From Okeanomitos corallinicola TIOX110 (GTDB lineage: Bacteria; Cyanobacteriota; Cyanobacteriia; Cyanobacteriales; Nostocaceae), in NCBI RefSeq assembly GCF_038050375.1, contig NZ_CP150886.1, positions 3,885,318 through 3,949,317 on the forward strand: a stretch of 64,000 bases of DNA. Direction: 5' to 3'. Each line of letters opens with the position of its first letter. The first letter of the stretch is position 1. The notes under the pieces were generated by a model. The model worked only from the letters and a program-made list of their open reading frames with translations, made no database searches and was not told the DNA's origin. Made by a program: the position numbers and the translations under genes. Below, piece after piece: positions 26,197-35,945 of the stretch.

Positions 26197-28473
26197 ATGA
26201 GCAGCTTACTTCTTGATTCTTCAGTTGATGTCAGCCTCCCGGAATGGCTTAAGAAATGTTTACGAGAAACATCAGCAAAAAGTAATGTGGGGGAAGATGA
26301 ACGAACGCACAATGACTCTATTTTGATATGTAATGCCTTTAAATTTGCTTATCAACTCCATCAAGGTCAGTCACGCAAATCTGGAGAACCGTATATTGCC
26401 CATCCAGTTGCTGTAGCCGATTTACTCCGAGATTTAGGGGGTAGTCCTGCTATGATAGCAGCTGGATTTCTTCATGATGTAGTTGAAGATACAGAAGTTA
26501 CAATTGAACAGATAGAAGAAAATTTTGGTCCAGAAGTTAGACTACTGGTAGAAGGTGTTACTAAACTTTCTAAAATCAATTTCACTAGCAAAACCGAAAG
26601 CCAAGCAGAAAATTTCCGCAGAATGTTTTTAGCAATGGCCCAGGATATCCGGGTAATTGTGGTCAAGTTGGCGGATCGTTTGCATAATATGCGAACTCTG
26701 CAATATATGTCAGAAGCCAGCCGTCGTCGTAGCGCCCAAGAAACCAGAGATATTTTTGCACCTTTGGCGAATCGTTTGGGGATTTGGCGGATTAAGTGGG
26801 AATTAGAAGATTTAGCTTTTAAATATTTAGAACCGGAAGCTTTTAGAGAAATTCAACAGCACGTTTCCGAAAAAAGAACAGCTAGGGAAGAAAAATTAAC
26901 TAAAGCGACGGAAGTTTTAAAAGATCGAATGCGACTGGCGGGGATTAAATGTTTAGATGTGAGTGGCCGTCCTAAACATCTTCATAGCATTTATCAAAAA
27001 ATGCAGCGACAGCAAAAGGAATTTCATGAAATTTACGATTTAGCTGCACTGAGAATAATTGTTCAGACTAATGAAGATTGTTACCGGGCTTTGGCGGTAG
27101 TTCATGATTCTTTCCGCCCTATTCCTGGCAGATTTAAAGATTACATTGGTTTACCAAAACCTAACCGTTATCAATCTTTGCATACTGGGGTAATTGGTTT
27201 AACAGGTCGTCCGCTAGAAGTGCAAATTCGGACTATGGAAATGCACCATATAGCAGAATACGGCATTGCCGCCCATTGGAAGTATAAGGAAACAGGTGCT
27301 TCTAATAGTCAAGTGACGGGAACAGATGAGAAATTTACTTGGCTGCGACAGTTATTAGAATGGCAGAGTGATTTAAAGGATGCACAGGAATATTTAGATA
27401 GTGTCAAGGATAATTTATTTGAAGATGATGTTTATGTCTTCACCCCCAAAGGTGATGTTGTACCTTTAAGTCCTGGGGCTACTACTATAGATTTTGCTTA
27501 TCGCATTCATACAGAGGTGGGAAATCATTGTGCAGGGGCGCGGGTAAATGGACGGATTGTACCATTATCAACGCGTTTACATAATGGTGATATTGTTGAT
27601 ATTATTACGCAAAAAAATAGCCATCCTAGTTTGGATTGGTTAAATTTTGTGAGGACTTCGGCGGCGAAATACCGGATTAAGCAATGGTACAAGCGATCGC
27701 ACCGAGATGAGAATATTGCTAGGGGTAGGGATATTTTAGAGAAGGAATTGGGTAAAACGGGTTTTGATAATTTACTCAAGTCTGATGCCATGCACACTGT
27801 GGCAGAAAAGTGCAACTATCACAGTGTTGAAGATTTATTAGCAGCTTTGGGTTATGGTGAAATTACTTTAAATTTGGTATTGAATCGCTGGCGAGAAGTG
27901 ATTAAGGTAGAACAACCTGTGGCTGATGTGATTCCATTTATACCCAAGGAATCTACCTCAAAAACTGCTAGAGAATCACAACCGATATCTTCCCGTGCGA
28001 GTGATTCACCAATTATTGGTGTGGAGGGGTTGGTTTACTATATTGCCGGGTGTTGTACACCAATTCCAGGGGAAGGAATTATTGGTGTGGTGACAAGAGG
28101 TCGAGGTATTTCTGTTCATCGCCAAGGATGTCAAAATGTAGATCATGTGGAGTGTGAACGGCTAGTACCTGTGAGTTGGAACACCGGAGTTATAGAAACT
28201 CAAAGCCGTCCTTACACTTATGCTATAGATATTCAAATTGAAACTTTGGATCGGGTAGGTATCCTCAAGGATATTTTGTCCCGGTTAAGTGACCAAGGTA
28301 TTAATGTCCGTCATGCTAATGTAAAAACGGCTTTAGGACAACCTGCACTGATGGATTTAGGTATTGATGTCCGCGATCGCACGCAATTGGAAAATGTGTT
28401 TATACAAATTAAAAAAATGAGTGATATTCTCAACATTCGCAGAATTGGCCAAGTTGAAGAATCCCCAGGATAG
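26197..28473 (+). CDS. rel: Bifunctional (p)ppGpp synthetase/hydrolase (Rel/SpoT)
   Basis: This is the stringent-response enzyme, 758 residues, with the full long-RSH order. The HD hydrolase domain has HDVVEDTE (near residue 95), the synthetase domain has IYDLAALRIIV (near 275), the TGS domain has VYVFTPKGDVVPL (near 412), and the C-terminal ACT domain has DRVGILKDILSRL (near 685). The hydrolase motif is intact, so it should both make and degrade the alarmone. A conserved CCxPIPGxxI segment (YIAGCCTPIPGEGI) is in the zinc-finger/helical region. No strong ribosome binding site precedes ATG 26197. Confidence 0.95.
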   Translation: MSSLLLDSSVDVSLPEWLKKCLRETSAKSNVGEDERTHNDSILICNAFKFAYQLHQGQSRKSGEPYIAHPVAVADLLRDLGGSPAMIAAGFLHDVVEDTEVTIEQIEENFGPEVRLLVEGVTKLSKINFTSKTESQAENFRRMFLAMAQDIRVIVVKLADRLHNMRTLQYMSEASRRRSAQETRDIFAPLANRLGIWRIKWELEDLAFKYLEPEAFREIQQHVSEKRTAREEKLTKATEVLKDRMRLAGIKCLDVSGRPKHLHSIYQKMQRQQKEFHEIYDLAALRIIVQTNEDCYRALAVVHDSFRPIPGRFKDYIGLPKPNRYQSLHTGVIGLTGRPLEVQIRTMEMHHIAEYGIAAHWKYKETGASNSQVTGTDEKFTWLRQLLEWQSDLKDAQEYLDSVKDNLFEDDVYVFTPKGDVVPLSPGATTIDFAYRIHTEVGNHCAGARVNGRIVPLSTRLHNGDIVDIITQKNSHPSLDWLNFVRTSAAKYRIKQWYKRSHRDENIARGRDILEKELGKTGFDNLLKSDAMHTVAEKCNYHSVEDLLAALGYGEITLNLVLNRWREVIKVEQPVADVIPFIPKESTSKTARESQPISSRASDSPIIGVEGLVYYIAGCCTPIPGEGIIGVVTRGRGISVHRQGCQNVDHVECERLVPVSWNTGVIETQSRPYTYAIDIQIETLDRVGILKDILSRLSDQGINVRHANVKTALGQPALMDLGIDVRDRTQLENVFIQIKKMSDILNIRRIGQVEESPG

Positions 28474-28510
28474 TTTGACGACTTTGTGGGGACGTAATCA
28501 ACAACGTCTC

Positions 28511-28559
28511 TACAAAAACATTTCTACAAAAACATTTCTACAAAAACATTTCTACAAAA
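28511..28559. repeat. 14-base tandem repeat
   Basis: About 3.5 copies of ACAAAAACATTTCT lie between the convergent rel and BtuF-like genes. Confidence 0.85.
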
Positions 28560-28591
28560 TAGTAGATAGACGGACATGATATGGTTTCTGC

Positions 28592-29545
28592 TTACCTACT
28601 CAAACATTTTTCATAGCTTTTGAAAGTTTGCCACCCTGTACCTTGATAACCATATTCAAATATTTCTGGGTGCAATATTTCCGCTAAAATTTCCACAGAG
28701 TCAACTAACCGAGGGCCAGGACGATTAAAGTAGGCGTTACCATCGGTGACAAATACCCTTCCCGTTTTGACAGCGTGGAGTTGTTCCCATTCTGGACGCA
28801 AAGTTAATAGTTTTGCTTCTTCCTGAGTTCTTTGTAAGTCAAAACCACAAGGCATAAAAATGATCACATCTGGGTTACTAGCAACTAATGTTTCCCAGTT
28901 TACTCGGACGGAAGGTTTACCAACGGCACTAAATAAAGTCTGTCCACCTGCTAAATGGATTAATTCAGGAACCCAATTGGCAGCAGTCATCAGGGGATCA
29001 GTCCACTCGATACAAGCGACTGTAGGCATTTCTCCGATGGAAAGGCCTTGAATTTTACGATTGCAAATTTTTACTCTTGCTTCTAGATTTTCTAGTATTT
29101 TTACTGATTCCACACCAAAGATTTGGCCTACTCTCTCGATATCATTCCATACATCCCGCAAGGTATTAGGTTGTAAAGAAATGATCTGGGGTGAACTGTG
29201 GGTAAGTTGGGTAATGGCTTTTTCTACTTCTGGTAGGCTGACTGCACATACATCACATTGATCTTGTGTGAGAATGTGGGTAGGTTGCAATTTTTCTAAA
29301 ACATCAGTTTTGATTTTGTAGATGCTTAAAGCTGATTGTAAGATTTTACCTACATTATTATGAATGTTGTTGCTGGATGCTTTACCATCTAGACGGGCTT
29401 CGGTACAAATCGGCAGGTGTGCTATTTCTGGTGGGTAGTCACATTCATGCGATCGCCCGACAATGGCATCTTGTAAACCCAGTATAGCAGCAATTTCCGT
29501 CGCGCTAGGAATTAGAGAGACAATTCTTATATCTGTATCTATCAT
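28592..29545 (-). CDS. Cobalamin-binding (BtuF-like) periplasmic-binding-fold protein
   Basis: The 317-residue protein resembles the substrate-binding components of cobalamin/iron ABC importers (RIVSLIPSATEIAAILG at the start, VGRSHECDYP, and a TDGNAYFNRPGPRLVDSVE C-terminal motif). It has no signal peptide or lipobox, unlike true BtuF. A cytosolic form with this start is common in annotations of cyanobacteria, so its role in transport is uncertain. No permease or ATPase genes are adjacent. The ATG at 29545 has GGAGGTAAAA just upstream, a strong ribosome binding site that fixes the start. Confidence 0.82.
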   Translation of the reverse strand: MIDTDIRIVSLIPSATEIAAILGLQDAIVGRSHECDYPPEIAHLPICTEARLDGKASSNNIHNNVGKILQSALSIYKIKTDVLEKLQPTHILTQDQCDVCAVSLPEVEKAITQLTHSSPQIISLQPNTLRDVWNDIERVGQIFGVESVKILENLEARVKICNRKIQGLSIGEMPTVACIEWTDPLMTAANWVPELIHLAGGQTLFSAVGKPSVRVNWETLVASNPDVIIFMPCGFDLQRTQEEAKLLTLRPEWEQLHAVKTGRVFVTDGNAYFNRPGPRLVDSVEILAEILHPEIFEYGYQGTGWQTFKSYEKCLSR

Positions 29546-29690
29546 AAGTTTTACCTCCTGGAGAAAGGAGTTATGGGATTCTAGAATTACGGAAGTTCAG
29601 AATAAATGGAGTCAATTTTTTTATCAGATGCTGCCACCTTTTATTATCACAGACTTTCGGAAATAGAGTATCTATCTTTAGAACAATAAA
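29546..29690. other. Spacer upstream of the BtuF-like gene
   Basis: It holds the leader of the minus-strand gene. Beyond its ribosome binding site I see nothing distinctive; no cobalamin riboswitch core was recognised. Confidence 0.4.
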
Positions 29691-29729
29691 TATGCAACAC
29701 ACTGATCTAATATAAAAGACGCATCATCA

Positions 29730-30040
29730 GAATTATCCAAGAATTACCCGATTTAAAACCTATAAATCTAAAAAGATTAGGACGTGATCAAATAGATTAG
29801 CAGAAAGGACAGAGGAATTACTGTGCGGTATTAGTAGATTTAGAGCAAAGCAAGTTAATTGCAATTTTACCTGTTTTAGGGAATGGGGAACAGAGATTCT
29901 AGAAAATATAGAAGCAGTCAGTATAGATTTGTGGAGTAGCTATAAAACTTTAGTAACAGAATTAATGCCGAATGCTCAAGTTGTAGCTGATAGATTTCAC
30001 GTAATGACACAGATTAATACAGAAAAATTAATTATATCAA
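29730..30040 (+). pseudogene. ISL3 family transposase remnant
   Basis: Translation shows QRNYCAVLVDLEQSKLIAIL (near 29810-29870) and, in a shifted frame from 29881, EWGTEILENIEAVSIDLW followed by SSYKTLVTELMPNAQVVADR and FHVMTQIN. These are consecutive conserved parts of the ISL3 DDE transposase. A stop and a frameshift with missing sequence separate them, and both termini are lost. The fragment ends about 100 bp before the Coq4-like gene. Confidence 0.8.
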
Positions 30041-30137
30041 TATATCTCCCTTTTGATACAGGAAAAATAATTCTACTATCCCCAATAATAAAAGTATATT
30101 TTCAGTATTTACAAACGCAGACAAATGAAGAATTATC

Positions 30138-30806
30138 ATGGATAATCTTATTACCTACAACAATGATAAAGGACTCTTGGCTTACATTCAATTTCTGTCA
30201 TCAAAGGCAGTAAAAACACAATATGATGGAACTGATCCAGTATTTGACTTTGAAGATGCACTTGATCAAACAGAAATAGCACATTTAACTATAGATGAAC
30301 TGAAAAAAAATCCGGAAATTAACTCCTTATTTACAGAACGCTGGTTACCTGCACCGATAAATTTAGATGAATTAAGTAAACTTCCACAAGGAACTTTAGG
30401 TTATACTTATGCCCAGGAAATGAAAGCTAGAGGCTTTGATCCTAACTTCTACAAAACAGTTCCTGTTGTTGATGATATTTCTTATTTGAAGATGCTTTGG
30501 AGAACTACCCATGATATTTATCATGTAGTTGCTGGCTTTGATACTGATGTTGTGGGTGAATTGGGTTTACAGGCTTTTATCTTAGCACAAACTCCCATTC
30601 CTATCAGCATCATGTTGGTAAGTTTTAGCATGGTTTTAATTAGTCTTTATCAACCTACTAAATTCAAACCTTTAATGGCAGAAATATCTCGTGGTTATCA
30701 TCTAGGTTCTCATACTCCTATTAAATTCATCACTCAAAAATGGGATCAATTTTGGAATGTTCCAGTTACTGAAATTCGCGCTCAATTAGGAATGAATTCA
30801 ATTTAA
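30138..30806 (+). CDS. Coq4 family protein
   Basis: The protein has 222 residues. The Coq4 signature HDIYHVV...GELGLQ (HDxxH followed 11 residues later by Glu, near residues 130-145) is intact; in mitochondria this motif binds metal and Coq4 organises ubiquinone synthesis. Cyanobacteria make plastoquinone and not ubiquinone, so the substrate here is open. The C-terminal part is moderately hydrophobic. The gene starts about 100 bp after a transposase fragment and has no partner gene nearby. GAAGAA precedes the ATG at a fair distance. Confidence 0.85.
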   Translation: MDNLITYNNDKGLLAYIQFLSSKAVKTQYDGTDPVFDFEDALDQTEIAHLTIDELKKNPEINSLFTERWLPAPINLDELSKLPQGTLGYTYAQEMKARGFDPNFYKTVPVVDDISYLKMLWRTTHDIYHVVAGFDTDVVGELGLQAFILAQTPIPISIMLVSFSMVLISLYQPTKFKPLMAEISRGYHLGSHTPIKFITQKWDQFWNVPVTEIRAQLGMNSI

Positions 30807-31031
30807 AGAGAGTTTGTCCTAAGTTGACAATTTTATCGTCAAAAATAGACTTATGTTGACAAACATTGACATAAGTTAGCTAAGAAAAATCCCAACTTGA
30901 TGTATAATCCTAGTATATCAAGTATTGAATAAGACTATTACCGACGCGAAAACCAAGCATTGATAGTGGTAGTCTGTTTCCAAATCTTAACTTGAGAAAG
31001 TCGCGTTGGGCTACAGCGTGCAAGTCTACCG

Positions 31032-31104
31032 AGGGATAACCGCTCCCATGCTCCCATTGAAGTAGAAAGTGAAGTCTAGCTTTGTCTAGGTTTTATATAG
31101 CAGA
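31032..31104 (+). promoter_or_regulatory. 74-bp conserved upstream element, copy B (upstream of psb34)
   Basis: It matches 10167-10240 upstream of petB at about 54 of 74 positions. The shared parts are GGGATAACCGCTC at the 5' side, TCTAG...TTGTCTAG in the middle and ATAGCAG at the end. It lies 174 bp before the psb34 start. The upstream sequence (GGGCTACAGCGTGCAAGTCT) has the look of an IS200/IS605 right end, so a transposon-derived origin is possible. Confidence 0.5.
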
Positions 31105-31229
31105 AAGTATACAATATTGTCATTACGCCAATACATAAATTAATACTTTTGTCAATAGCAAAAATGGCTAAAAGTATTAAGTTTTGTGAACAAAATATTA
31201 AGTTTTATATCTTAATGTAAGAGTAAAAA

Positions 31230-31235
31230 TATAAT
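31230..31235 (+). promoter_or_regulatory. Candidate -10 box (TATAAT) of psb34
   Basis: A perfect TATAAT stands 43 bases before the psb34 ATG. The -35 position lacks a TTGACA match. Confidence 0.45.
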
Positions 31236-31277
31236 CTCTGTAACATTAAACAAAAGAAGATAATAAGGAAATATTTC

Positions 31278-31457
31278 ATGCCCTATACCGAAGAAGAAGG
31301 CGGTCTTCTCAATAATTTTGCCCGTGAACCCAAAGTTTACCAAGCCGAACCACCAACGAATGGGCAGAAGCGTACCTATATTATTTTAGGAGTTGCTGCT
31401 GCGCTTTTAGTGAGTGGTGTGGTTTATGTAGCCTTCGCCGTATCTAGTGCTGGTTAA
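31278..31457 (+). CDS. psb34: Photosystem II assembly protein Psb34 (Ssl1498 family)
   Basis: This is a 59-residue single-helix thylakoid protein. The N-terminal motif MPYTEEEGGLLNNFAREPKV and the helix KRTYIILGVAAALLVSGVVY match the Ssl1498/Psb34 family, which binds photosystem II assembly intermediates at the CP47 side in other cyanobacteria and resembles high-light-inducible proteins in expression. AAGGAAA lies about 7 bases before the ATG. A strong terminator follows within 45 bp, so it is monocistronic. Confidence 0.88.
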   Translation: MPYTEEEGGLLNNFAREPKVYQAEPPTNGQKRTYIILGVAAALLVSGVVYVAFAVSSAG

Positions 31458-31497
31458 TAGCAACACACTTTAATAAAATTAAATATCTTTAGTTTTT

Positions 31498-31533
31498 CAG
31501 GTTCTTATCTAAGGAAGAGCCTGATTTTTTGGT
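31498..31533 (+). terminator. Rho-independent terminator of psb34
   Basis: CAGGTTCTT pairs with AAGAGCCTG (9 bp, one G-U), followed by ATTTTTTGGTTTTTT. Confidence 0.8.
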
Positions 31534-31696
31534 TTTTTGCTAGGATTGAATAGATTTTTAAGTCTAATTAAACACTTTTAACCTTACAAACTCCAGAAAA
31601 GTTAATTCATCCTGAAAAAAAAATTTTTATGTGAAAAGCAAAATAAGGAGATTTTTTAATCAGGATATATATTGTAATTAGGCTTTTGTAGCCATC

Positions 31697-33862
31697 ATGA
31701 GCGTGAATGAAACTTCAACAACAGATAATTTTACCTTGAATCGGCAGACCTACCAACGCCTAAAATTTGCCTTGAGCATTGGTTTACGACGACAGATATT
31801 TTTTGCCGTATGTGATGACTTACACCTAAGAAATCAAATAGCCACTAGATTGCATTCTAGCCTGGCCTATCCGGTAGGTCAAGTTTTATATCAACTAGGG
31901 GAGACGGGAGGAATTAGCACTCCTGCCTATCCTAGATTAGTAACATTAAGGTTGAACTTAAACGATCCTAACCCCATAGCCCAGATAAATCAATGGTTAG
32001 CGAATTATCCACCGCCAATCATTGGTGAAACAAAAGATCAACCAGGCCGTCCTTTACCCATACCAGCATTTCAGATTGTTGGTGTAGAATTATTAACCAA
32101 ACAATCAGTATCTGTACAACGTTTATTTGTTCATTATTTACGGTTAAGTGAACAGTATTTTGCTACCCAGGAAGCTAGTTCATTTTTAGAATCTAGTTTA
32201 TTATTTTGGGTTCCTCGTCCTTGGTTGTACACTATCCAACAGTCAGCACCCAAATTTTGGCAATGTCGGACAGGTATATTTATTTTTGCAGGAGAACCAA
32301 CACCAACAGTAAATAATCGCTCTTATCCAGAAAATTTATCTAGTTTAAGAAGTGTAGATTTAGAAAATACTGACAAATCAGTTGCGGATGAATCTATAAT
32401 TTCCGAGGAAGAAATTAATAAAACTATTGAAGAGTTTAAATTTATTGAAGATGATGATTTCCTAGAAGATAGTTATGAGAATTTAGCCGAGAAATCAGAA
32501 AATTTAGAGCAAATATTTACCAATAATCAAGTTATTCCTAAACTTTCTTCCTTGCTGCATATTAATGATGAGTTAGTGTCTTTAGTTCAAGTCACACTAA
32601 ATCAAAATATTTCTGAAGATGCCGAGGAAAATTTACAACCAAAACAAATACTTTGGGAAATTGAACAATTAAAAATTCAGAAAGCACCAAAAGAAGAAAT
32701 TGCCACTGGTTATCATAAATTAGGCAATTTATATCGCTCCCGGATTGAAGAAGGACAAATAAGTTTAGAAAACTTGATGGTAGCGATCATTGCTTATCAA
32801 GAATCTGTGAGTCATGATGATAATTCACCCCATTTACCAGATACATTAAATGATTTAGGTACTCTCTACTGGATGTTGCACCGCACACCAGGAAGTAGTG
32901 AAGAAGGAAAAACTTATATAGAACAGGGGATTGAATTTTATCAGTTAGCAATTAAACTGATTACCCCAGATAGTCAACCAGAAATTTATGCCCGTGTACA
33001 AAACAATTTAGCCACAGCTTATGGTGATTTAACTAGATATTCTAACCCAGTAGAAAATTGGCAAAAAGCTGTGCAGGCTTACAATGAAGCACTACGTTAT
33101 CGTACAGAAAAAAGTGATCCTTTAAAGTATGCTGCTTGTCAAAATAACTTGGGAACTGCCTATTGGCATTTAGGACAATATAGCGAACCAATTGAGCATT
33201 TACAGAAAGCAATTACTGCTTATAAATCAGCACTGATTTATTATCAAGCTGATGATGAACCTAGCAAATATGGAATGCTACAAAATAATATTGGTACTGC
33301 TTATTGGAATTTATCTCAATATAATAAACCACTGGAAAATTTACAGTTAGCTGTTGATTTTTACCAAGAGGCTTTAAAATATCGCACACCGAATAATACT
33401 CCTACTGCTTGTGCTGCAACTCGGAATAATTTAGGAACAGCTTATTGGCATATAGCTAATTTACCAGAAGTCACCAAAGAAATTCGTCAAAATTTTCTCC
33501 AACTGTGTATTAAAACCTATCAAGAAACTGTGAGTTTAGCTAATTCCTTAAATTCAATTAATTTAAGTTTTGATTTATTGGCAACTTATAATAACTTGGG
33601 TTTAGCCCATTATACATTAGTTACAGATCCTTATTTTAAGGAAGATAAGAAAACGCTTTCTCAACATTTAGAATCTTCTTTAGCTAATCATGCACAAGCA
33701 TTAGCTGGTTTAGGGCAAAATCCAGAAGCTTATCAAACAACTTTCAATCATATAATCAAAATCATTCGTACCTTCCATAATGAGTTAGGTATTCAAGGAC
33801 AAAATCTAGCTTTATCAAAAATTCCTAGTCATTTAATTCCTGAGATTTTACCTAAGTTGTAA
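31697..33862 (+). CDS. Tetratricopeptide repeat protein
   Basis: The protein has 721 residues. The N-terminal third (about 1-205) is a globular region without an obvious signature. An acidic, low-complexity linker (about 215-300) follows. From about 330 to 650 there are six or seven TPR units with the recurring NNLGTAYWHLGQYSEPIEHL pattern. Such proteins are scaffolds for protein contacts; the partner is unknown. No membrane segment or signal peptide is seen. It precedes an ABC ATPase gene in the same direction with 106 bp between them. Confidence 0.82.
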   Translation: MSVNETSTTDNFTLNRQTYQRLKFALSIGLRRQIFFAVCDDLHLRNQIATRLHSSLAYPVGQVLYQLGETGGISTPAYPRLVTLRLNLNDPNPIAQINQWLANYPPPIIGETKDQPGRPLPIPAFQIVGVELLTKQSVSVQRLFVHYLRLSEQYFATQEASSFLESSLLFWVPRPWLYTIQQSAPKFWQCRTGIFIFAGEPTPTVNNRSYPENLSSLRSVDLENTDKSVADESIISEEEINKTIEEFKFIEDDDFLEDSYENLAEKSENLEQIFTNNQVIPKLSSLLHINDELVSLVQVTLNQNISEDAEENLQPKQILWEIEQLKIQKAPKEEIATGYHKLGNLYRSRIEEGQISLENLMVAIIAYQESVSHDDNSPHLPDTLNDLGTLYWMLHRTPGSSEEGKTYIEQGIEFYQLAIKLITPDSQPEIYARVQNNLATAYGDLTRYSNPVENWQKAVQAYNEALRYRTEKSDPLKYAACQNNLGTAYWHLGQYSEPIEHLQKAITAYKSALIYYQADDEPSKYGMLQNNIGTAYWNLSQYNKPLENLQLAVDFYQEALKYRTPNNTPTACAATRNNLGTAYWHIANLPEVTKEIRQNFLQLCIKTYQETVSLANSLNSINLSFDLLATYNNLGLAHYTLVTDPYFKEDKKTLSQHLESSLANHAQALAGLGQNPEAYQTTFNHIIKIIRTFHNELGIQGQNLALSKIPSHLIPEILPKL

Positions 33863-33968
33863 ATTAGGTAATGGGTGATTGGTTGAATTACAAATTATTT
33901 ATTTCAACGGACTTGATATAATATATTCTTTTATTACCTGTTCCTTGTTTAATTACCAACTCAGACTT

Positions 33969-35849
33969 ATGAGAGAAATATTTCTAGAGGTTCGCAATCT
34001 ACAAGTTGAATTTTCCGGTGATGGTAGTCAGGTTAAAGCTGTGGATGGTATCAGCTTTAATTTATGTCGAGGGGAGACTCTAGGAATTGTGGGAGAGTCT
34101 GGAAGCGGTAAATCGGTGACAGCGTTAGCTATTATGGGTTTGTTGCAATATCCCGGTCAGGTGAGTGAGGGAGAAATTTTATTTCGTCCCCAGGAAAATG
34201 CTAAACCGATGGATTTGTTAGCTTTACCTGCGGAGGAAATGCAACTCTATCGGGGTGGAGATATTGCGATGATTTTCCAAGAACCAATGAGTTCTTTAAA
34301 CCCGGTTTATAATATTGGGTTTCAGCTAACAGAAGCAATTATGAGACATCAAAATGTGACTTTAGCTGAAGCTAAAAGAATTGCTATTTCAGGTTTACAA
34401 GAAGTTAAACTTTTACCAAGTGATGAAAATATTCAAGCACAATATTTAAATAATTGGCATTTTACCAACCCACAAACACCTTTACCTAATGATTTTCAGT
34501 TAGCGCAATTAGTGAAGGAACACAAATCAGCAATGTTAGCACGTTTCCCTCATGAATTGTCTGGAGGTCAGCTACAAAGGGTCATGATTGCTATGGCAAT
34601 TTCTTGTAATCCATCATTATTAATTGCAGATGAACCAACTACAGCTTTGGATGTAACCGTCCAAGCAACAATTATTGAATTGATGGGAGAATTACAAGCA
34701 AGTCGTGACATGGGAATGATTTTTATTAGTCATGATTTGGGGTTAGTTTCAGAAATTGCTGACTATGTTGCAGTTATGTATAAAGGTAAAATTGTGGAAT
34801 ATGGTGCAGCAGAACAAATTTTTAGTCATCCTCAACATCCATATACAAAAGGTTTAGTCGCTTGTCGTCCTTCTCTTGATAGTCGTCCCCATAAATTACT
34901 GACAGTTTCTGATTATATGAATGTGGAAGAAGATGGAGATGGTAGAGTCGTAATTAAACCCCAAGAACCATCTGCACCAAGGGAAGTAACCAGGGAAGAA
35001 ATTCATACAAGATTAGAAAATATTACCTCTCAAAAACCACTTTTAGAAATTAATAATCTGAAAGTTGGTTTTCCCATTCGGGGTGTTTTTGGAGGAACGA
35101 AACGTTATCATCTTGCTGTTAATGATGTTTCTTTTCATGTTTTTCCGGGAGAAACTTTAGGATTAGTGGGTGAATCTGGTTGTGGTAAAACAACTTTGGG
35201 GAGAACTTTACTCAGGTTGATTGAACCAATGGCTGGTAAAATTATTTTTGATGATCAAAATATCACTAATCTCAAGGGAAATACATTACAAAAATTACGT
35301 CGAGAAATGCAAATTGTTTTCCAAAATCCCTTTAGTTCTCTTGACCCCAGAATGAAAATTGGTAATGCAGTAATAGAACCTTTATTAATTCATGCTGTTG
35401 GTAAAACTAAAAAACAAAGAAGAGATAGAGCGGTAGAATTATTAGAAAGGGTGGGATTAAGTGCTGATGATATGAACCGCTATCCTCATCAATTTTCCGG
35501 TGGACAAAGACAAAGGGTTTGTATTGCACGTTCCTTAGCTTTAAACCCTAAATTTATTATTTGTGATGAGTCGGTTTCCGCTTTAGATGTTTCTGTCCAA
35601 GCACAGGTTTTAAACCTATTAAAAGAACTGCAACAAGAATTTAACCTCACCTATATTTTCATTTCCCATGATTTAAGTGTGGTCAAATTTATGAGCGATC
35701 GCATTTTGGTCATGAATCAAGGTAAAATAGTAGAATCTGGTACAGCGGAAAATATTTACCTGCAACCGCAACAAGAATATACACAGAAATTAATTGCAGC
35801 AATTCCTACAGGTAATCCTGAAAGAGTGAAAAATAAAAATTTGAATTAA
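33969..35849 (+). CDS. Double-domain ABC ATPase of the peptide (Dpp/Opp/Gsi) type
   Basis: Two fused ATPase modules form a protein of 626 residues. Module 1 has GESGSGKSV (about 49-57), signature LSGGQLQRV and Walker [13 protein letters not shown]. Module 2 has GESGCGKTT (about 395), signature FSGGQRQRV and [12 protein letters not shown]. Module 1 carries an insertion of about 45 residues before its signature ([10 protein letters not shown] to [11 protein letters not shown]). The frame is open further upstream, but ATG 33969 gives the usual start [15 protein letters not shown]. No permease gene is nearby. It is the second such protein in the window (see 16771), and they differ in the linker and in the insertion. 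Confidence 0.9.
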   Translation: MREIFLEVRNLQVEFSGDGSQVKAVDGISFNLCRGETLGIVGESGSGKSVTALAIMGLLQYPGQVSEGEILFRPQENAKPMDLLALPAEEMQLYRGGDIAMIFQEPMSSLNPVYNIGFQLTEAIMRHQNVTLAEAKRIAISGLQEVKLLPSDENIQAQYLNNWHFTNPQTPLPNDFQLAQLVKEHKSAMLARFPHELSGGQLQRVMIAMAISCNPSLLIADEPTTALDVTVQATIIELMGELQASRDMGMIFISHDLGLVSEIADYVAVMYKGKIVEYGAAEQIFSHPQHPYTKGLVACRPSLDSRPHKLLTVSDYMNVEEDGDGRVVIKPQEPSAPREVTREEIHTRLENITSQKPLLEINNLKVGFPIRGVFGGTKRYHLAVNDVSFHVFPGETLGLVGESGCGKTTLGRTLLRLIEPMAGKIIFDDQNITNLKGNTLQKLRREMQIVFQNPFSSLDPRMKIGNAVIEPLLIHAVGKTKKQRRDRAVELLERVGLSADDMNRYPHQFSGGQRQRVCIARSLALNPKFIICDESVSALDVSVQAQVLNLLKELQQEFNLTYIFISHDLSVVKFMSDRILVMNQGKIVESGTAENIYLQPQQEYTQKLIAAIPTGNPERVKNKNLN

Positions 35850-35875
35850 GTTAAAACTTGAAAATTACTATTGTA

Positions 35876-35943
35876 GTAACGCACCATGATTAAAGGTTTA
35901 CTTGTCAAGGTGTTGGTGCGTTACGCTGTCGCTAACGCACCCT
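35876..35943. repeat. Palindromic repeat (GGTGCGTTA...TAACGCACC)
   Basis: A perfect 9-bp stem at 35915-35923 and 35933-35941 with a 9-base loop (CGCTGTCGC) is preceded by another GTAACGCACC at 35877. This is a dispersed palindrome type of Nostocales. It lies between convergent genes and may also act as a terminator. Confidence 0.65.
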
Positions 35944-35945
35944 AC

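Larger units (their letters stand above)
30807..31277. other. Intergenic region upstream of psb34
   Basis: A 471-bp gap with no gene. It contains the inverted pair GACTTATGTTGACA / TTGACATAAGTT near 30848-30877, the conserved element at 31032-31104, and the psb34 promoter region with TATAAT at 31230. Confidence 0.55.

Noticed and set aside
28592-29545. True periplasmic BtuF
   Set aside because: There is no signal peptide or lipobox and no transporter genes beside it, so only BtuF-like is stated.
29546-29690. Cobalamin riboswitch before the BtuF-like gene
   Set aside because: The spacer is short and I could not find a B12-box-like core.
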